From assembly GCF_901709675.1 (NCBI RefSeq), contig NC_051091.1, positions 801,967 through 865,966 on the forward strand: a DNA stretch of 64,000 bases, read 5' to 3'. Position numbers and translations under genes: made by a program. The DNA is from Syngnathus acus (Eukaryota; Chordata; Actinopteri; Syngnathiformes; Syngnathidae). The notes beneath the pieces are model-generated. The model had not been told where the DNA came from. It did not search any database and was given only the letters and a program-made list of their open reading frames with translations. Positions 58,931 through 64,000 of the stretch are shown here, piece by piece; position 1 is the first letter of the stretch; each line of letters starts with the position of its first letter.

Positions 58931-61900
58931 CTAGATGAGGGGGGCCGTGTCCATGGTCAGGCCTTTGCTGGGATCCAGGCTGGCGAAGAAGCGCACGTCC
59001 CTGTCCTTGTCCGACTGGAGCGCCATCACCGTTTCCTCCAGCTCCTCCAACGAGGGGCAGCCCGTCTCTTTGAAGTAGGCTGACAAGAGGGTGATTGACC
59101 GACGGTTAACTTAATTTAATGAATTATTAGCATCCGCGCCAATCCAACCCGCAATTTCAAAAAGATGCGACCGGTTCGGGTGTTCCCGTTTTGCGTCGTA
59201 CCTTTCTCCATGACGCTCTGTCGCAAGGCCTTAGCCACCAGCACGCGCACGTTGGCCACCGAATCTGACGAGAGGCTGAGCAAGCTGGGCAGGAGGTGTT
59301 GGCTGAACTGATCCATGGGCATGCAGTCCTCCTCCACCACCGCCTGGAAACACGAGTAGAAATAAGGGAGAGGACAAAACTCCAAGCGGTGGCGGCGGCG
59401 GCGGCAGCAGCTTTGATAGCTCACTCACCTGGCAGATGAAGGCGAAGGCTTGTCGTCCCACCCACTTGGGACAATGGCAGAACCTGACGGTGAGCTCGTT
59501 GATGAAGTTCACGCCCAAATCGTCGGCACCGCTCGAGTACAACTTCTGGAGGATCTCCACCACCTGACAACAAAAGAATAGGATGATACGAGGAAGTTGC
59601 TGGATTTATCCATCTCGCTATCAAGCACCTATGAAGCCTTAAGAAGCAACGCACCAGCTTGTAGGAAATCCACCTGACTTCTGAGACTTTGTCGGAGCAG
59701 AGCGTGAGCGCGATCTGCCTGAGGTAGTCGTACACATCGTAGTGGCTGTACAACTCGATGATCAGGATCAGCTGCCTAGAGAGGGCAGAAGTGAATTAGT
59801 GGCCAAGTATCAGAGCAGGATTGGAAACGTCAGCCAAACGCACTCTGCCAGCTCGTATCGGAACCTCCAGTTGCGACTGTTGTCGGTCACCATGAACTCC
59901 TGCAGCTGGTACAAGTATTCTCTCCGCTTGTCCGCGTGAAGCAACTGTAAGCACAAACATCTTAACATGGCTATTCAGTACACCAGCAAATAGGGTTAAA
60001 TAGGGTCCGGTGGTACCTTGAGGAAGTCGTAGAGGTGCTTGAGAACGCCGATGCGGACCTCGTCCAAGTCCTTGAGAAAGCCGTTGAAGATGGGAACCAG
60101 ATCTGCCGCCGTCAGCTGGTCACCCAGGATGACCGCCAGTTCGTGGATGGAGAACGCCAGCGTGCGCCGCACTTTCCACTAGGACAAAGAGGTGAGTGAG
60201 CAGCCCGTGTAAGAGGCACAATACTGGAGCCAAACCATCTGGACTTTGCAGCAATAAAATCAACGGTATAAATTGGAACAGAAAGCAGCTGTCAAAGTCG
60301 TGTGCAAAAAGTGTTTGTACAAAAAGAAGATTTGAGTTTTTGATCTTCAACATAAGAGGTTTGATCGAGTGTGCCTACCTGGACATCGGTGGCCAGCGTT
60401 TCGTACGTGTCCTTGAGGCAGTGCCAGTTCTGCCGGCCCAGAGTGAGCGCCACGCCTGGCAGGCTGAAGGCACAGTGCTTGGCTATCTCCGTGTCCACCG
60501 TCTGAGCCCGTGCCGGGTCAGTCATGGAGAGGTACTGATCCAACAGCTGTTGGGGGATAACATTCTGCCGGCCAGCCAGGAAGGAAGATGAGTTAGCACT
60601 TTAGCAGCTCAGACCGAGCACTGCTTCCCAAGCACCGACCTGGACTTTAGGCTTGTCTTCACACACGGAATCATTTTTGCCCTCTTCCTCCACACTCTCA
60701 ATGAGTTCAGACACCTGAAAAACAACACTATGCTGTAGAACCCACCCGCAGGAAGTATATACAGCTAGAAGCTCGCCCCCCCAAGACCTCATACCAGAAA
60801 TGGGGAGTCAGGTGGAGACTCTTCCCGATCCACCTGGGGGTCCGTTTGCGTCTCCTCGTCTCCTCGCTCCTGGACCGGACTCGTTTCGGCGACAGAGCGC
60901 CTTTCCGTCGTTTGCGCCTCCTCCGCGAGACTCTCGTCGGCCTCGGTCTGAAGCTCCACTGATTTGCTCTCAACGAGCGGGCCGTCGGCCGGCTGGCTTT
61001 CCGTGGGACTGTCGTCTGACGGGCTGTCCAGCTGAGCTGCCTTCAGAGCCGCAGACAATACCTGAACTTGAGCTGGGGAGAGAACGGCAGAGCTCACTCA
61101 GCCAGGAGAGCGACACAAAGTTGCCCCGCGGCAAATGATGCAATTTCACTTCCGTGGAAAATGATCTATTTGCTCAATAAAATCAGGGTCCAGCATGAAT
61201 TGTGCAATATTCTGTTGAATATGTGCTTTGTCTGACTAAAGGCTGTGCTATGTATTGTGCGTCCACTCACCTTGTACATCTGGGTCATCCATGTGTGGCT
61301 GCAGACAGTCCAAGACCATCTGGATCTGGTCGCTGGTCGTCTTACCAGAGCTGACCTTGGAATCAGGACGACTTCCAAGCTCTTCTGCATCTTTCTGTTC
61401 CTCTTTCCTCTCCTTCTTCTTCTTCTTGTCAATCATGTCCCCCATTTGACAGTTCAGCAGCTCCAGTTCGCCGCTGATGTCTGGTAGAGGAGGCCTCCAA
61501 AAATGGAAGGAGTTAAAGTTGTCATCCGCCTGCGTGGTGTCTTTAACGTTTCTAGCGTTGTTGGCGGAAGGCGCCGAGCTGTCGAGCGTATCTCCGTGAG
61601 CAAACACGTGGCCGTTGTCGTCGTAGTTCATCTCCTCGGCCGCCGGCACGTGCTCCGGCGACGGCGTTGCGCGGCCATCTTGGTTAGGAGGCGTGTGAGC
61701 CATTGCCCTTTCCGTGCGACGGCAGCTGATGTCGGTGCAGTTGAGGGAGTTCAAGGAGCAGTCGCTGAAATGGCAAATAGGGATGTTCAGTGGTTACAAA
61801 TTGGCCCAATTGACCTGTCTGACCAGCACCTGGTCACATCGAGTAGCCCTCCGTCTTCTCTGAAGTGAAGGCCTGCGCTGGTTGGGTTGGCAAAGGTGGA

Positions 61901-64000
61901 GATGAAGCGGCCCAAGGACTGAAAAGCAGCCTGCCGCACCTAAATAAAAAGGTTGAACATTTAGCTACTTTATTATTACCTACAATTGGTGAAATTGCGG
62001 CAATGAAATGTACTTGAACGTGTTATTAAATACATAGCTGAAGAGTGCAGGTTTGAACCTGCGCAATGCAATGCCTTGTGAATGGGCGCTAGATGTACAC
62101 TACCGTTGGTTCAAAAGTTTGGGGTCACTTGAAATGTCCTTCTTTTCCAAATCAAATGGCTAACATGAAACCAATCAGGAATACACTCGATACATTGTTA
62201 ATGCGGTAAATGACTATTTGAGCTGCAAACGTCTGTTTTTTCGTGCACTCTAGCAGGAATACAGGTTGGTGCGTGGGCATCTTACCCAGCGGGATTGGTC
62301 GCTGATGAGGCTGATGAAAAGCGGGGACAACTTTGCACGTCGCACTTCAGGTGAGGTTGAATTGGAGACCATCATGAAGCACTCGGCGCAGGCTTTTCTG
62401 ATGCCCCACAGACTGTCTGAGCACAGGTCGAAGAACTTGGGAATCTACAATAATAGCAGTAAAGAGAATGCCGAACGTGAGAAGGGGCTTGTATACAAAT
62501 ACTTTCGACTGAAGAAATGTAAATATTTGATCTGCCTTTTTCTGAAATTAGTTTGTGAATGAGCCATTCTATTCTATCCTACTATAAGGATAGGCTCATT
62601 GACATAATCATGGAATGTCCTCTCATGATCTGACCAGTCATGCCATTTCAAGTGACGGCACCATTTTGATTGGTTAGGTTGTTGATGTGATTAACGCACT
62701 GGAAATCCAAAATCAAAACAGTCAAATTCCATGCTCGCACTAAAAACCTCTTTCCTTACCAGTAGTTTTTCTGTGGCTTCCTGGCCTACAATTGAACAGA
62801 ACTCTCCAAAATTGGCTGCGCAGACCTAGAATACAAGAAGTAGGGGTGGGTTAAAAAAAAAAAAAAAAAAAAAAAAACAACATCTTCATGCGTATCCTTT
62901 CAAAATTGGCACCGGTCGTCTAAGGAATTAACATTCAGCAGGAAAAAATATTGGGGATTTCAACACCCAGCTGATGCACTAAACAGAATGAAGTCCAATT
63001 TGCATTTGTACAACAACAACTCCTACTGAACAGATTGGGTTTTTGAAAAGCGCTATACAAATTGAATGAATTCTTCTTATCATCCCAGAGTAAAATGTAA
63101 AAAGCAAATGACGTTACCTTGCGCACTTGAAAGAGTCTGGCGTCACTACACAAGTCGCAGAATCGCGGCAGTAAGAGATGCTCCACTGTGTCTTTGCTCA
63201 GCATGGTCACCACTTTACACATGATCTGAACACAGAAAAAGCAAAAGCAAGGCAGTGGTTGATTACAAATCAATACAGATAAAGTGGGACGGACACCACA
63301 GAACCAAAATGAAAACACTTTTGAGTGTCAAAGATACAGCTATGAAGCAGAAGATTCTCTAATCATCATCATCATCATCACATTGGTTAGCTGACTCAAG
63401 ACTCTTGGAGACGTCATTGGTGAGCATCCTCAAAGCCAACGTGGTTGACCTTGGAGGGATATAAGCTCCGAGAGCCTCCGTGAAGATTGTGTTCAAATCA
63501 CTCACAGCAACCGCCTCAATCTTGTAATCGTCATCGCTGCTGGGTTCTGTGAGGTCTAGCAGAACCGGACAAACTTTGGTCTCCATGTCGGCCTTTGAGA
63601 TGAGGCCCTGCTCCAGCAGCACGAGCAGCGCCGCTTGGCTGGTCTTTCGCACCTGGAACATACAATCCACAACAATAACATGAGAAACATTTGAATGATT
63701 GAGACACCTGTGGTCTGGAATCCTACCTGGTTGTTGGGATCCGTCAGATAGCGGACGACGATAGGTACTAAGTATCTGGAGAAAGCGGCGGGAAAGTTGG
63801 GCCGGCTCTCGTGTAAGAACATGGCGATGTTCGGGACCTGCTCCATCAGCTCGGCTCGCACCGTCGGCTCTGAAAACACACCGCCGTGGCAAACCAGGCT
63901 CGCATTTTAAGATCCAAACGGCAGGTGCGGGCGGGTATAGCCTGAAAAGGGAACCATATCTACCTCCATCTTCGGACATTCTGGCAACCGTCTCCATGAC
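58931..64000 (-). CDS. ppp4r1: Protein phosphatase 4 regulatory subunit 1, 3' part of gene (17 exons seen)
   Basis: HEAT-repeat scaffold that binds the PP4 catalytic subunit and directs it to substrates. Minus-strand exons, 5' to 3': 64000-63964, 63869-63727, 63652-63506, 63225-63118, 62825-62760, 62444-62286, 61939-61830, 61764-61271, 61072-60795, 60714-60640, 60564-60379, 60178-60017, 59944-59844, 59775-59655, 59563-59429, 59343-59202, 59079-58931. Phases agree; 870 codons plus stop. Seen: EPTVRAELMEQVPNIAMFL, VRKTSQAALLVLLEQ, LLLPRFCDLCSDARLFQVRK and VRQAAFQSLGRFISTFANP HEAT repeats, an acidic low-complexity middle with SFHFWRPPLPDI and a KKKKKERKEEQKD run, then QQLLDQYLSMTDPARAQTVD and a conserved C-terminal HEAT block. 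The N-terminus lies beyond the right edge. A paralogue (ppp4r1l) is possible. Confidence 0.93.

Noticed and set aside
61503-61868. Plus-strand ORF rich in Val/Arg
   Set aside because: Antisense of the acidic linker exon of ppp4r1.
63359-63505. Extension of the ppp4r1 exon ending in a poly-Asp run
   Set aside because: This is intron read-through over an ATC repeat; a GTGAGT donor at 63505 and the next exon at 63225 restore the known protein.

Overview
The window is vertebrate nuclear DNA, almost certainly from a ray-finned (teleost) fish. It has intron-rich genes with GT-AG splice sites, proteins close to mammalian orthologues, tRNA-derived fish-type SINEs, gypsy-like solo LTRs, a hAT element and many simple repeats. 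The order asic1 - smarcd1 - gpd1 - (cers5, cox14) resembles human 12q13. I read every exon from sequence, checked exon phases across each gene, and assigned orthology from remembered family features. No database search was run.

Layout. 75-28776 (+): an acid-sensing ion channel gene (asic1) with two alternative first exons, an ASIC1b-like one at 75-728 and a divergent one at 11200-11934. Both are in phase with the same nine downstream exons. Its introns hold a solo LTR at 2727, a CAGG/CAGCCACG minisatellite, a telomere-like array, a SINE and a second solo LTR at 22763. 28777-34536: intergenic, with a SINE and a truncated LTR. 34537-41444 (+): smarcd1 (BAF60A, SWI/SNF), 13 exons, 514 aa. 42215-42390: a striking gpd1 promoter with four perfect CRE sites at exact 22-bp spacing plus a CACGTG palindrome. 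42431-45586 (+): gpd1, 8 exons, 351 aa. 47637-52562 (+): cers5, 10 exons, 391 aa. 53414-53590 (-): the tiny cox14 gene, 58 aa. 53591-55720: a repeat-rich divergent interval with a MITE and a 172-bp tandem duplication carrying a 27-bp perfect hairpin. 55721-57404 (+): bcdin3d, 2 exons, 245 aa, its only intron holding a 729-bp hAT element with a perfect 8-bp target duplication. 58931-64000 (-): ppp4r1, 17 coding exons seen, 5' end beyond the window.

The genes are not a pathway. They are a chromatin remodelling subunit, an ion channel, a glycerol-lipid enzyme, a sphingolipid enzyme, a cytochrome oxidase assembly factor, an RNA/tRNA 5'-phosphate methyltransferase and a PP4 phosphatase scaffold. 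The points most worth a second look are the odd asic1 alternative first exon (27-bp coding repeat, known proton-sensing residues not conserved), the gpd1 CRE array, and two separate tandem duplications that straddle 3' splice sites, in smarcd1 (would cause a stop) and bcdin3d (would insert 22 in-frame codons).
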